Shown: positions 54,060-62,865 of the stretch, piece after piece
Numbering within the stretch: the first letter of the stretch is position 1
Layout: each line of letters begins with the position of its first letter
Source of the DNA: Flavobacteriaceae bacterium YJPT1-3
Lineage (GTDB): Bacteria > Bacteroidota > Bacteroidia > Flavobacteriales > Flavobacteriaceae
Direction of reading: 5' to 3'
NCBI GenBank assembly: GCA_029866965.1
Contig: CP123444.1
Span: 2,663,501 to 2,727,500, forward strand
DNA length: 64,000 nt
Translations under genes and position numbers: made by a program
Notes under the pieces: model-generated
Told to the model about the DNA's origin: nothing
What the model saw: the letters and a program-made list of their open reading frames with translations, nothing else
The model's database searches: none

Positions 54060-55214
54060 TTAAGCCTGATTTTTCTGAATAAATTCCTGAAGTACCCCAA
54101 TGGTATAATCTACTTCTTCTTTGGTGTTGAGATGAGAAAAGGAAAATCGGATGGAAGGTTTTTTTCGGTCTTCTTCATTCAAGATCTCATTCAAAACATG
54201 GGATCCCTGATCACTACCGCTCTGGCAGGCACTTCCTTTGGAGCACGCAATACCTTTAAGATCGAGTTGAAACAAGAGCATTAATGCTTTTTCCGGAGGA
54301 ATGGGCAGACATACGTTCAGTAAAGTATACGTACTTTTTTCCGGATCGTGACAATTCCCGTTCAGCTTGATTTCCGGAAGATGGCTCTCGAGTTGTTCTT
54401 TAAAGTATTGCTTTAGATTCTTGATATAGGTGCGTTCTTCCTCCAAATTATCCATAGCGCATTTCAAAGCGGTTTCCAGCCCGACAATATTATGCACGCC
54501 TTCCGTACCAGCCCGGTGGCCACGCTCCTGCTCTCCCCCGTAGATCAATGATTTTAAGCCGCTATTCTTTCGAATAAAGGCAAACCCAGCCCCTTTGGGT
54601 CCGTGAAACTTATGCGCACTCACCGCGGTAAAGTCCACGGGTATTTCCTGAAAGTCCAGGTCAAAATGGCCGACACTTTGCACCATATCGCTGTGAAACA
54701 AAGCGTTGTGTTCTTTGCATAAATTTCCAATGGATACCAGATCGATCATATTGCCGATCTCATTGTTGATGTGCATTAAGCTTACCAGGGTCTTCTCTTG
54801 GGATGCTTGTAGTAATTGTTTGAGATGCTTTTCATCTGGCGTTCCACACGATTGGAGCTGAACGTAGTCTACGGTTATCCCTTCTTTTTTCTCTAACTCT
54901 TGTACCGTATGTAGTACGGCGTGGTGTTCAATTTTAGAGGTAATGATCCTTTGAACGTTCAGGTCTTTGACTGCACTTACCAAGGCCAGATTATCCGCTT
55001 CCGTTCCTCCGGAAGTAAAAATGATTTCCGCCGGTGAAACATTGAGGTAAGCCGCTACCGTTTTGCGTGCGTTCTCGATCAATGATTTGGCGGAACGACC
55101 AAAAGCGTGGGTAGAGGAAGGATTACCTGGAACTTCCAAAAGAACCTCCGTCATCCGGTCGACCACTTCTATACGCACTGGGGTGGTCGCCGCATTATCA
55201 AAATAAACAGTCAT
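54060..55214 (-). CDS. cysteine desulfurase (NifS/IscS family)
   Basis: 384 residues, PLP fold type I. FTSGGTEADNLALV, K202 in SAHKFHGPKGAG (Schiff base), HRAGTEGVHNIVGLETAL and the catalytic loop C330 in SKGSACQSGSD. It removes sulfur from cysteine as persulfide for Fe-S cluster or tRNA thiolation. No isc/suf genes are alongside, and a single gene is typical of this group. Confidence 0.94.
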   Translation of the reverse strand: MTVYFDNAATTPVRIEVVDRMTEVLLEVPGNPSSTHAFGRSAKSLIENARKTVAAYLNVSPAEIIFTSGGTEADNLALVSAVKDLNVQRIITSKIEHHAVLHTVQELEKKEGITVDYVQLQSCGTPDEKHLKQLLQASQEKTLVSLMHINNEIGNMIDLVSIGNLCKEHNALFHSDMVQSVGHFDLDFQEIPVDFTAVSAHKFHGPKGAGFAFIRKNSGLKSLIYGGEQERGHRAGTEGVHNIVGLETALKCAMDNLEEERTYIKNLKQYFKEQLESHLPEIKLNGNCHDPEKSTYTLLNVCLPIPPEKALMLLFQLDLKGIACSKGSACQSGSDQGSHVLNEILNEEDRKKPSIRFSFSHLNTKEEVDYTIGVLQEFIQKNQA

Positions 55215-55294
55215 AGACGTTAACTTAAGAACAGTACAAAACTAGCAGAAATAAAATTATTGAGTCGCTCAACCGTTAGTAAATCTAAGAACTG

Positions 55295-55302
55295 TAATTT
55301 TG
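55295..55302 (+). promoter_or_regulatory. putative -7 box of the calcium-repeat lipoprotein gene
   Basis: TAATTTTG, 15 bases before ATG 55318. A -33 TTG is not evident. Confidence 0.4.
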
Positions 55303-55317
55303 GTTGAAAATTTAGGT

Positions 55318-56247
55318 ATGACGTCTGTTTTGCGACTCCTTTTCGTCCTGGTGCTTCTGGTTGGCTGTGACGATGGCGATATTATCGTAACCACTTTTGA
55401 TTTTGACGATCAGCAGTTGGAATTATGTCCCAATTCGCCTGCTAATCAATACCTCTTCTTCAAGATCAACAACAGCAATAATGAGACCCTGGCCCTCGCC
55501 CTGAACACCTCTACTCCATTCTTGACCACGGCAGGAGCCAATGAGATCAATCTAGGGAGTTCCTCCAATAGCTTGCTAACTTATCGGCGTTTTGATGAGG
55601 CCATCAGCGCGTCCTACTTCTGCGACCCCCTACCTCCTACCGATGTGACCGTTGTTGAAGAGTTTACCAGCCAGGAAGGCGATGTAGTGGTCACAACGCT
55701 TTTTGATGAAAATGATAATGATGGGATCCCTAGTGCACTAGAGCGCATCGAAGTGGATGGAAACGTATTGGACACAGACGGTGACGGAATTCCTGACTAT
55801 TTTGATTTTGATGACGACGGTGACAATGTACCCACGAATCTGGAAGGGGTTGTACTTAACGAAGATGGTACCATCGATGTTGAAAATTCGTTGGACACGG
55901 ATGGCGACGGTATTTTGAATTATCTAGATCCCGATGATGATGGGGATGGGGTGCTTACGCGAAATGAAGATGCTAATCAAGATCTGAACCCGACCAATGA
56001 TACCACCGATCCGGAGGTGGGCGATGACTACTTAAATCCAGCTGTCGCTGTTGATTACAGTGTGGACGGGTTTCGTATACATACCTACACCTTGACCGAG
56101 CGTTCCCTGTTTCTAACTGTTTCCAATTTGAGTTTTCTAAATGCGGATACCGAAAGTGAGATCAATGACATCTCTACTCTGGTGTTGGGTGAGATCAATC
56201 TTTCAGATGCCACGATAACCGTAACTCCTAATTTTGTCAGTGAGTAA
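55318..56247 (+). CDS. lipoprotein with thrombospondin type 3-like calcium repeats
   Basis: 309 residues from ATG 55318; an upstream TTG at 55300 is less likely. Lipobox LLVGC (Cys 17). The central part has Asp-rich TSP3-like repeats DTDGDGIPDYFDFDDDGDN and DTDGDGILNYLDPDDDGDGV around an insert (TNLEGVVLNEDGTIDVEN). Flanking regions are beta-rich without a recognised family. Such repeats bind calcium and often act as rigid spacers in Bacteroidota surface proteins. No T9SS tail. Function unknown. Confidence 0.75.
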   Translation: MTSVLRLLFVLVLLVGCDDGDIIVTTFDFDDQQLELCPNSPANQYLFFKINNSNNETLALALNTSTPFLTTAGANEINLGSSSNSLLTYRRFDEAISASYFCDPLPPTDVTVVEEFTSQEGDVVVTTLFDENDNDGIPSALERIEVDGNVLDTDGDGIPDYFDFDDDGDNVPTNLEGVVLNEDGTIDVENSLDTDGDGILNYLDPDDDGDGVLTRNEDANQDLNPTNDTTDPEVGDDYLNPAVAVDYSVDGFRIHTYTLTERSLFLTVSNLSFLNADTESEINDISTLVLGEINLSDATITVTPNFVSE

Positions 56248-56252
56248 TCGTT

Positions 56253-56795
56253 TCAAGGATTCTGAAATATGCGCACTTCGGTCGCACCCATGCCGTAAGT
56301 CTTAAAATCAGCGTCATAGTGGGTCACTTGTTCATAACGACTGAATAAATAATCCAATTCCATTTTGAGTACCCCAGCGCCTACGCCGTGAATGAACACC
56401 ACTCTTGGAATCTTGTTTTTGATGGCAAATTCCAGCTGTCGGCGCGCAGTATCGGTCTGTAAGATCAACTTGTCATGGGCGGACATTCCCCGTTCGTTTT
56501 CGGTCAATTGATGAATATGGAGATCAACTTCCATGGGAGGATGAATCCCTTTTTTAGGTTTTTCCTGTTTCTTTTTGCGGGCCGCAATCTCTTGTTCTTC
56601 TTGATGTGCCGTCCATTCTTCCTCTTCCTTTACCGGGATCCCGGACTCAGGCGCGGCTATAATTTCACGAAAGTGAAACTCAAGATCGAAACCATCCTGC
56701 ATACTTATTACGTAAGTAGGATGATTGACTGCTTTAACGACTCCCTGGAGATCGTCGTCAACAACTATGACTTCTTGTCCAATTTGAAATGACAT
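56253..56795 (-). CDS. Smr-domain protein
   Basis: 180 residues. An N-terminal beta module (FQIGQEVIVVDDDLQGVVKAVNHP) precedes a charged linker (KKKQEKPKKG) and a C-terminal Smr domain with the signature VDLHIHQL and VFIHGVGAGVLK. Smr domains are endonuclease-like and occur at the end of MutS2, but this protein has no MutS core, so the common label MutS is wrong. Cytoplasmic. It ends 6 bases from the convergent lipoprotein gene. Confidence 0.85.
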   Translation of the reverse strand: MSFQIGQEVIVVDDDLQGVVKAVNHPTYVISMQDGFDLEFHFREIIAAPESGIPVKEEEEWTAHQEEQEIAARKKKQEKPKKGIHPPMEVDLHIHQLTENERGMSAHDKLILQTDTARRQLEFAIKNKIPRVVFIHGVGAGVLKMELDYLFSRYEQVTHYDADFKTYGMGATEVRIFQNP

Positions 56796-56846
56796 GACAA
56801 ATATGTGGTTTACAGGGGGTTTAGTATCGATGAACGGTAAGATTTC

Positions 56847-56877
56847 TTGGATAAGTTAATCAATTTAGCTATTTTTA
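56847..56877 (+). promoter_or_regulatory. promoter of the T9SS cargo gene
   Basis: TTG (56847-56849), 20 bases, TATTTTTA (56870-56877), seven of eight positions of TAnnTTTG. The start site near 56884 precedes the ATG by about 13 bases. Confidence 0.65.
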
Positions 56878-56896
56878 CGTCCCAAATTATAATAAC

Positions 56897-58795
56897 ATGA
56901 GAAACCTTTACCTAGTTGTTGCAACTTTTCTTTTCGCATCTAGCGCCTCCGCTCAGCTTTACGTTCAGGATCCTGATGCTACCCCTGGGGTGGTAGATTC
57001 CTTGTATATCTATGTCAAAGATCAGGTTTTATTTGTAGAACAGGATATCGAACTGAGTAACGGACAAGAAGATGAAGTGGATGGAAATATCTATCTGCGG
57101 GATAAGGCGCAACTTGTACAGGGGACTTCTAATGGAGTGAATGATGGAACAGGTGTTGTTTCGGTTTACCAAAGAGGAACGACTCACGAATACAATTATA
57201 ATTTTTGGTGTCCACCTATCAGTCAAGCAAGTGCTTCTGCATCAGGTAATAGTGTTTTTGGATATAACTTCTTAAAAGACCGCATGAACGAGGTAGAGAG
57301 CCGCGACGTTATTGTCTCTACGGACTATACGAGTTACGCGAGTACTCCACTTATACTTTCCACCTACTGGCTGTGGAAATTTGTAGCTAATGACGAATAC
57401 GCAGAATGGGAGCATGTTTCGACCAACATGAATTTAAATCCGGGGGAAGGTTTTTCTATGAAGGGAGTTCGCGGGACAAGTGTGAATAATCCGGGTAGCA
57501 ATCAATTGTATGATTTTAGAGGAAGGCCCAATAATGGTGATATTGAAGTAGCTGTACTAGATGATAACTTTAGTCTGGTTGGAAATCCATATCCTTCTGC
57601 CATGGATATCGATTTTTATTTAATCGCCAACAGTACTTCAGACCCAGCTGACCTGGCAAACTGTGGAGACGGCAACTACTTAAGTTCAAATTCTTTAAAT
57701 CCTGTGACTACAGGTACGGCCTACTTTTGGGAAGATGATCCTAATGTAAGTAATCACAATCTCGTTGACTATATTGGTGGTTATGCCACTTATGAACCTA
57801 TTGATTGTTCAACGGATGGAGTTTATACCCCAGCGGTATTCAAAACCTACAACGGTGATGGTACCATACGGACAAGTACGGGAACTACCGGTTTTAATCC
57901 ACCTCTCGGTGAATCTGGATCCAGGTATGCCCCTATAGGCCAAGGATTCATGGTCGAAGGAACCACCACCGGGTCCATCATTGCTAAAAACGATTTTCGG
58001 GTTTTCGTCAAAGAAAACAATACTACTTCGTTCTTTAAAAGTGGTGAAACCCTAACGAAATTACCTGATGCCAAAAATTTTGCAATCAATCCTAAAAACG
58101 GTCAAAGGCGCTTACCGGTCATGCGCTTAGAAAGCATTGTCAATGATTTGTATACCAGAACCTTGGCTTTAGCTTTTTATGAAGAATCAACAGTCGGATA
58201 CGATACAGCAAAAGATGGGAAGGCTCCAGGCACTCTGAAATCTGATACTTACTTCACTATTGAGAATGAAAAATATGTAATAAACACGCAACCTTTTGAT
58301 GAGGAAAGTGGGATTCCTTTAACGTTCATTAGTGATAAAGAAGGGTCCTTTTCACTGAAAATTAGTGAAATAAACTTTGATATTGATGAAGTCTATCTGC
58401 ACGATAAACAGAACAATACGTACAATGACATACTCTATAATGGATACAGCTTCCGTCTGCCGGCCGGAGAGTATAAAGAGCGCTTTGAGATTGTCTTTAA
58501 GAATGGAAATCAGGAAACTTTAGCGGTAAATGAAGAGATCGCCCAGGCGTTCACTATTTTCCAAAACAATCGAGCCTCTCAATTGGAGGTTTTAAATCCC
58601 AGCAATCAGGAGATCAGCTCATTTGCTCTGTATGACACTACCGGACGCCTGGTTCAAAATCAACGCGATTTGGGAACCGATTCCCGATTAATTTTCTCTA
58701 CGGCTAATCTTAGTGATGGTGTATATATTTCAAAAATTGTAACTTCGGATCAAGTGGAGATCGTGAAGAAAGTCTCCGTGCAGAATTTTAAATAA
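56897..58795 (+). CDS. exported protein with type IX secretion C-terminal sorting domain
   Basis: 632 residues. Signal peptide ending in SSASAQ. The middle is beta-rich with no named family and many aromatic, glycine and asparagine residues (FNYNFWCPPISQA, LVGNPYPSAMDIDFYL). The last 75 residues form a T9SS type A sorting domain (FTIFQNNRASQLEVLNPSN, LSDGVYISKIVTSDQ, IVKKVSVQNFK). It is therefore predicted to be exported through the type IX system and attached to the cell surface or released. Adhesin, enzyme or binding function is not visible. Two small membrane proteins follow. Confidence 0.88.
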   Translation: MRNLYLVVATFLFASSASAQLYVQDPDATPGVVDSLYIYVKDQVLFVEQDIELSNGQEDEVDGNIYLRDKAQLVQGTSNGVNDGTGVVSVYQRGTTHEYNYNFWCPPISQASASASGNSVFGYNFLKDRMNEVESRDVIVSTDYTSYASTPLILSTYWLWKFVANDEYAEWEHVSTNMNLNPGEGFSMKGVRGTSVNNPGSNQLYDFRGRPNNGDIEVAVLDDNFSLVGNPYPSAMDIDFYLIANSTSDPADLANCGDGNYLSSNSLNPVTTGTAYFWEDDPNVSNHNLVDYIGGYATYEPIDCSTDGVYTPAVFKTYNGDGTIRTSTGTTGFNPPLGESGSRYAPIGQGFMVEGTTTGSIIAKNDFRVFVKENNTTSFFKSGETLTKLPDAKNFAINPKNGQRRLPVMRLESIVNDLYTRTLALAFYEESTVGYDTAKDGKAPGTLKSDTYFTIENEKYVINTQPFDEESGIPLTFISDKEGSFSLKISEINFDIDEVYLHDKQNNTYNDILYNGYSFRLPAGEYKERFEIVFKNGNQETLAVNEEIAQAFTIFQNNRASQLEVLNPSNQEISSFALYDTTGRLVQNQRDLGTDSRLIFSTANLSDGVYISKIVTSDQVEIVKKVSVQNFK

Positions 58796-58805
58796 TATTC
58801 GAACA

Positions 58806-59105
58806 TTGGAAGACTACATGCTCCCTTGTCTGAACAAGTCGCTCTTTGGCGTTGATTGTTTGGGATGCGGTTTACAACGTGCCTCCCTTCTTTTTATTCA
58901 AGGAGACTTCGTTGGTGCCTTTTATATGTACCCTGGATTGTACCCCTTAATGCTTCTCGTAGGCTTCTTATCACTCAATTTTTTCGTCAGCTTTAAATAT
59001 CAGCGCGTGGTGAAAATCGCGCTCATCGTCATAACTGTTCTGACAGTGGTGATCAGCTATATGGTCAAAATGAACCAAATTATTCATCTAACAACTAACA
59101 ACTAA
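58806..59105 (+). CDS. DUF2752 membrane protein
   Basis: 99 residues with TTG 58806 as start, giving MEDYMLPCLNKSLFG; ATG 58818 would shorten it by four residues. The family motif DCLGCGLQRA is at 18-28, followed by hydrophobic segments (FYMYPGLYPLMLLVGFLSL, VKIALIVITVLTVVISYM). It is an inner membrane protein of unknown function. It starts 10 bases after the T9SS cargo gene and ends 2 bases before the next, so all three are likely one transcript. Confidence 0.83.
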   Translation: MEDYMLPCLNKSLFGVDCLGCGLQRASLLFIQGDFVGAFYMYPGLYPLMLLVGFLSLNFFVSFKYQRVVKIALIVITVLTVVISYMVKMNQIIHLTTNN

Positions 59106-59107
59106 TC

Positions 59108-59431
59108 ATGGAAAAACAACAATTACCTAATTCAACACTCATCCTCGTCTTTGGAATCTTGTCTATCGTTACCTGCTGTTGCTACGGTATACTCGGACTC
59201 ATTTTTGGTATCGTGGCCATGGTCATGGCCAAAAAAGCCAAAGAACAATACATGGCCAATCCTGAGATCTACACTGGTTACAAAAACGTGACCACGGGAC
59301 GTATTTTGGCAATCATAGGTATTGTTTTGAGTGCCATCTATCTGGTCTGGTCCATTTACCTGTTCAGCACCCTTGGCTATGAAGGTATCCAGCAAATGCA
59401 ACAAGATATGCTCGAGCAATACGGAGGGTGA
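59108..59431 (+). CDS. CCC-motif membrane protein (DUF4190-like)
   Basis: 107 residues. First transmembrane segment ends in the unusual SIVTCCCYGILGLIFG cysteine triplet, a second is RILAIIGIVLSAIYLVWSIYLF. This matches small CCC-motif membrane proteins of flavobacteria. Function unknown. It follows the DUF2752 gene by two bases and is closed by a terminator. Confidence 0.8.
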   Translation: MEKQQLPNSTLILVFGILSIVTCCCYGILGLIFGIVAMVMAKKAKEQYMANPEIYTGYKNVTTGRILAIIGIVLSAIYLVWSIYLFSTLGYEGIQQMQQDMLEQYGG

Positions 59432-59450
59432 TCAAACCTCTTTGAAAACA

Positions 59451-59480
59451 AAAAGAGCGGCTCTAGGGCCGCTCTTTTTT
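59451..59480. terminator. terminator between the CCC protein and rocD genes
   Basis: Stem AAAAGAGCGGC/GCCGCTCTTTT with a 6-base loop, T and A runs on both sides, serving both convergent genes. Confidence 0.88.
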
Positions 59481-59499
59481 ATGCTCTTCATTTAAAAAT

Positions 59500-60780
59500 C
59501 TAGCTTTCAAATTCCTTAAGCGTCTTGGTGATGATGGCGACGCATTCCAGCAATTGCGCTTCAGTCATCACCAGGGGGGGCGCAAAACGAATGATGTTGC
59601 CGTGGGTGGGCTTAGCCAACAATCCATGGTCCCGCAACTTCAAACAGATGTTCCAGGCGGTATCGCTATCCTCACTGTCGTTGATCACGATAGCGTTCAA
59701 CAAACCGCGGCCGCGAACCAGTTTTACAATGGAACTGGTCTGAATATAATTGTTCATCTCCTTGCGGAACAAGTTACCCAGTCGGCGAGCGTTCTGAGCC
59801 AGTTTTTCATCTTTAACCACCTCCAAAGCCGCCATAGCCACTGCAGCAGCCACAGGATTACCGCCAAAGGTCGATCCGTGTTGACCGGGATGAATTACAT
59901 TCATGATCTCGTCATCGGCTAGTACAGCGGATACCGGATAGGCACCACCAGACAATGCTTTGCCTAAAATAAGGATATCAGGCCTGCTGTAGGTTTGCTG
60001 TCGTTCACAGTGCCCCTGGCAGTCACAGTTTCCGCAGACCGCCAGTAAAGCTCCGGTACGGGCAATTCCGGTTTGGATTTCATCGGCTATAAACAGGGCG
60101 TTGTATTCTTTACAAAGCCCTTTAGCCTTAGCGATATAATCGTCCGCCGGCGTATAGACTCCTGCCTCCCCTTGTATGGGTTCAACCAAAAATCCGGCGA
60201 TATTGTCATTTTCTTTTAAGGCCTTTTCCAGGGCTTTGATATCGTCGTAGGGTATTTTGATAAAGCCCGGCGTATAGGGTCCAAAATTCTTGCGCGCATT
60301 CTCATCATTGGAAAAGGAAATGATGGTGGTCGTACGTCCATGAAAATTGTTCTCGCATACGATAATCTGAGCATCCTGTTCTTTGACGCCTTTTTTGTCG
60401 TAAGCCCACTTTCTTGCAATCTTAATAGCGGTCTCCACAGCTTCTGCTCCGGTATTCATGGGTAGCAGCTTTTCGAAACCAAAATAGTCGGTAGTATATT
60501 CTTCGTAGCGACCCAGAATATCATTATGGAACGCTCTCGAGGTTAACGTTAGTGTTTGTGCCTGCTCATTCATGGCATTGACAATACGAGGATGGCAGTG
60601 CCCTTGATTCACTGCAGAATAGGCAGAGAGAAAATCAAAATAGCGTTTTCCTTCAACATCCCAAACAAAGACACCCTCCCCTTTGCTCAGCACTACAGGA
60701 AGTGGATGGTAATTGTGCGCACCGTGTTTTTCTTCCAAAGCGATCGCTTCTTCTGAAGTGAGTTGTGTTAGTGTTGACAT
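59500..60780 (-). CDS. rocD: ornithine--oxo-acid transaminase
   Basis: 426 residues from ATG 60780 (MSTLTQLTSEEAIALEEKHGAHNYHPLPVV split), the family N terminus; an upstream in-frame start adds a few residues only. Class III PLP motifs: NTGAEAVETAIKIARKW, ADEIQTGIARTG and LILGKALSGGAYPVSAVLA with the Schiff-base Lys. It converts ornithine and 2-oxoglutarate to glutamate semialdehyde and glutamate. Between ADEIQTG and the lysine lies a Cys-rich insert C249-x2-C252-x-C254-x3-C258 not seen in the human enzyme. Possible metal or disulfide site. Confidence 0.93.
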   Translation of the reverse strand: MSTLTQLTSEEAIALEEKHGAHNYHPLPVVLSKGEGVFVWDVEGKRYFDFLSAYSAVNQGHCHPRIVNAMNEQAQTLTLTSRAFHNDILGRYEEYTTDYFGFEKLLPMNTGAEAVETAIKIARKWAYDKKGVKEQDAQIIVCENNFHGRTTTIISFSNDENARKNFGPYTPGFIKIPYDDIKALEKALKENDNIAGFLVEPIQGEAGVYTPADDYIAKAKGLCKEYNALFIADEIQTGIARTGALLAVCGNCDCQGHCERQQTYSRPDILILGKALSGGAYPVSAVLADDEIMNVIHPGQHGSTFGGNPVAAAVAMAALEVVKDEKLAQNARRLGNLFRKEMNNYIQTSSIVKLVRGRGLLNAIVINDSEDSDTAWNICLKLRDHGLLAKPTHGNIIRFAPPLVMTEAQLLECVAIITKTLKEFES

Positions 60781-60940
60781 AAAATTATGGGGTTTCAATT
60801 GTACTTTACCATTCCTGCTTTTATCAGCTACCTCAGTAGGAATAAGGGAGAGAAATCATCCTGCATTTCCAGCTGCAAAATACTAAATTTTATCAGGATT
60901 AATAAGTCCTATCTGCAATTCGTTATCCTTCTAAATATGC

Positions 60941-60948
60941 TATTTTTG
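60941..60948 (+). promoter_or_regulatory. TAnnTTTG box 5 bases before the rlmD start
   Basis: TATTTTTG, followed by five bases then ATG 60954. A weak TTC lies about 19 bases upstream. Implies a leaderless or very short leader transcript if used. Confidence 0.45.
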
Positions 60949-60953
60949 CCCCC

Positions 60954-62378
60954 ATGGGTAGACGGAAAAGCAAACCAATCTTAGAGCATTTAGAGGTCAT
61001 CGATGCCGGGGCCAAAGGAAAAGCGATCGCGCGATCTGCTGATGGACGCGTCGTTTTTATATCCAATGCCGTACCCGGGGATGTGGTCGACGTACAGACC
61101 AACAAAAAGAGAAAAAATTACTTCGAAGGTAAAGCCATCCATTTTCATTCGCTTTCGCGAAAGCGTACCCAACCTCAATGCCAGCATTTTGGAGTCTGTG
61201 GCGGTTGTAAATGGCAGAATATGGACTATCAGTATCAACTCGAGTACAAGGAACGTGAGGTGATCGAGAACCTAAAGCGGATTGGGAAAGTGACTTTGCC
61301 GGAGGTCAGTCCGATCATGGGCTGTGAAGAGCCCTACTACTACCGCAATAAAATGGAATTCTCGTTTAGCGACAGCAAATGGCTCACCCCGGAGCAGATC
61401 GCCAGTGACGAGATCATAGAGAACAAGAATGCACTAGGGTTTCACATCCCCGGGATGTGGGATAAAATCCTCGACATCGAGCAGTGTCATCTCCAGCGGG
61501 ACCCTAGCAATGCCATTCGCAACGAACTGAGGCGTTTTGCCACAGCGCAAAATCTTTCCTTCTTTAATCCAAGACACCAACACGGTTTGCTGCGCACCCT
61601 CATGATCAGGACCAGTACTACCGGAGAACTCATGGTGTTGGTCCAGTTTTACGAAGATCATCCTCAGCAACGGGAACTGGTCATGAATCACCTCAAAAAC
61701 ACATTCCCGGAAATTACTTCCCTACTCTATGTGATCAATCAAAAAGGGAACGATACACTGTACGACCAGGAGGTGATCTGTTACCACGGTCGGGATCATA
61801 TTCTGGAATCTATGGAAGGACTTCAATTCAAGATCAATGCTAAATCCTTCTATCAGACCAATTCCAAACAAGCCTACGCTTTGTATCAGGTCACTCGGGC
61901 ACTGGCCGGACTCAGCGGCAAGGAATTGGTGTATGATCTCTATACCGGGACTGGGACCATCGCCCAATTTGTGGCAAAACAGGCAGCCAAGGTCATTGGT
62001 GTAGAAGCCGTTCTCGATGCCATTGAGGCGGCCAAAGAAAATGCGCAATTAAACGGAATTGATAACGTTGAATTCTTTGTGGGCGACATGAAGAATGTAT
62101 TTAACGACGACTTTATCTCGACGCACGGTCGGCCAGAAGTGGTGATTACCGATCCTCCACGAGACGGTATGCACAAAGACGTGGTGGCCCAATTACTGAA
62201 GATTCATCCGGAGCGTATTGTCTATGTGAGCTGCAACAGTGCCACTCAGGCCCGCGATTTGGCTTTGCTCGATGAAGCCTATGTGGTCAAACAGGTGCAG
62301 CCGGTCGATATGTTCCCGCAAACCCATCATGTAGAGAATGTGGTCTTGTTACAAAAACGCAAAACGCATGATGCCTAG
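60954..62378 (+). CDS. rlmD: 23S rRNA (uracil-C5)-methyltransferase RlmD
   Basis: 474 residues. TRAM domain (LEVIDAGAKGKAIARSADG), Fe-S cysteines C76, C82, C85 and the later EQCHLQ Cys, SAM motif VYDLYTGTGTIAQFVA, ITDPPRDGMH and the nucleophile in VYVSCNSATQARDL. It forms m5U in 23S rRNA. The N-terminal insertion HSLSRKRTQ at residues 65-73 is coded by a perfect palindrome copy at 61151. The next gene overlaps its end. Confidence 0.95.
   Translation: MGRRKSKPILEHLEVIDAGAKGKAIARSADGRVVFISNAVPGDVVDVQTNKKRKNYFEGKAIHFHSLSRKRTQPQCQHFGVCGGCKWQNMDYQYQLEYKEREVIENLKRIGKVTLPEVSPIMGCEEPYYYRNKMEFSFSDSKWLTPEQIASDEIIENKNALGFHIPGMWDKILDIEQCHLQRDPSNAIRNELRRFATAQNLSFFNPRHQHGLLRTLMIRTSTTGELMVLVQFYEDHPQQRELVMNHLKNTFPEITSLLYVINQKGNDTLYDQEVICYHGRDHILESMEGLQFKINAKSFYQTNSKQAYALYQVTRALAGLSGKELVYDLYTGTGTIAQFVAKQAAKVIGVEAVLDAIEAAKENAQLNGIDNVEFFVGDMKNVFNDDFISTHGRPEVVITDPPRDGMHKDVVAQLLKIHPERIVYVSCNSATQARDLALLDEAYVVKQVQPVDMFPQTHHVENVVLLQKRKTHDA
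61151..61164. repeat. GCTTTCGCGAAAGC palindrome, in rlmD
   Basis: Exact copy in the frame SLSRKR, between the TRAM domain and the Fe-S cysteines. Confidence 0.9.
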
Positions 62379-62865
62379 AACACTTCTTTGGGTCTTTGCT
62401 GCCGCTCTATCAGTCGTTGTATCGGGATGTGAACGCGATGATATTTGCGCTCAATCTACGCCTACTACACCCTTACTGATCATTGAATTTTATGATGTTG
62501 ACAATCAAACCGACCTCAAGCCTGTCACCAACTTGCTCGTACAGGCTACAGATGTAGAGGAACCCTTCCAATTGTTCAACGGCGTATCGAGAATTGCGCT
62601 TCCCTTAAAGACCAACGAACTTTCCACGGCTTATACGTTGACCTTGAATGCGGGCTCAGAACAGGCTGAGAATACGGATGAGTTGGTGATCGATTATGAA
62701 ACCCTTGAAGAATTCATCAGTCGCGCCTGTGGATTTAAAGTCACCTACAACAATGTGGAAATAATGGATATTCCGGGTACAGATGGTTCCTGGATTCAAG
62801 GCCTCAATCAAGAACAATTTAATATCACTAATGAGAATGAAGCGCATCTGTTTATTTTTCATTAG
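62368..62865 (+). CDS. DUF6452-type lipoprotein
   Basis: 165 residues from ATG 62368, which overlaps the end of rlmD by 11 bases; ATG 62371 is an equal alternative. Lipobox VVSGC, then ERDDICAQSTPTTPLLIIEFYDVDNQTDLKPV, the signature of the flavobacterial family DUF6452. The rest is beta-rich. Periplasm-facing lipoprotein. Function unknown. It overlaps the next gene, making rlmD-DUF6452-DUF6048 a likely operon. Confidence 0.8.
   Translation: MMPRTLLWVFAAALSVVVSGCERDDICAQSTPTTPLLIIEFYDVDNQTDLKPVTNLLVQATDVEEPFQLFNGVSRIALPLKTNELSTAYTLTLNAGSEQAENTDELVIDYETLEEFISRACGFKVTYNNVEIMDIPGTDGSWIQGLNQEQFNITNENEAHLFIFH

Noticed and set aside
56253..56795. MutS / mismatch repair protein
   Set aside because: Only an Smr domain with an N-terminal beta module is present; no MutS ATPase or clamp domains.
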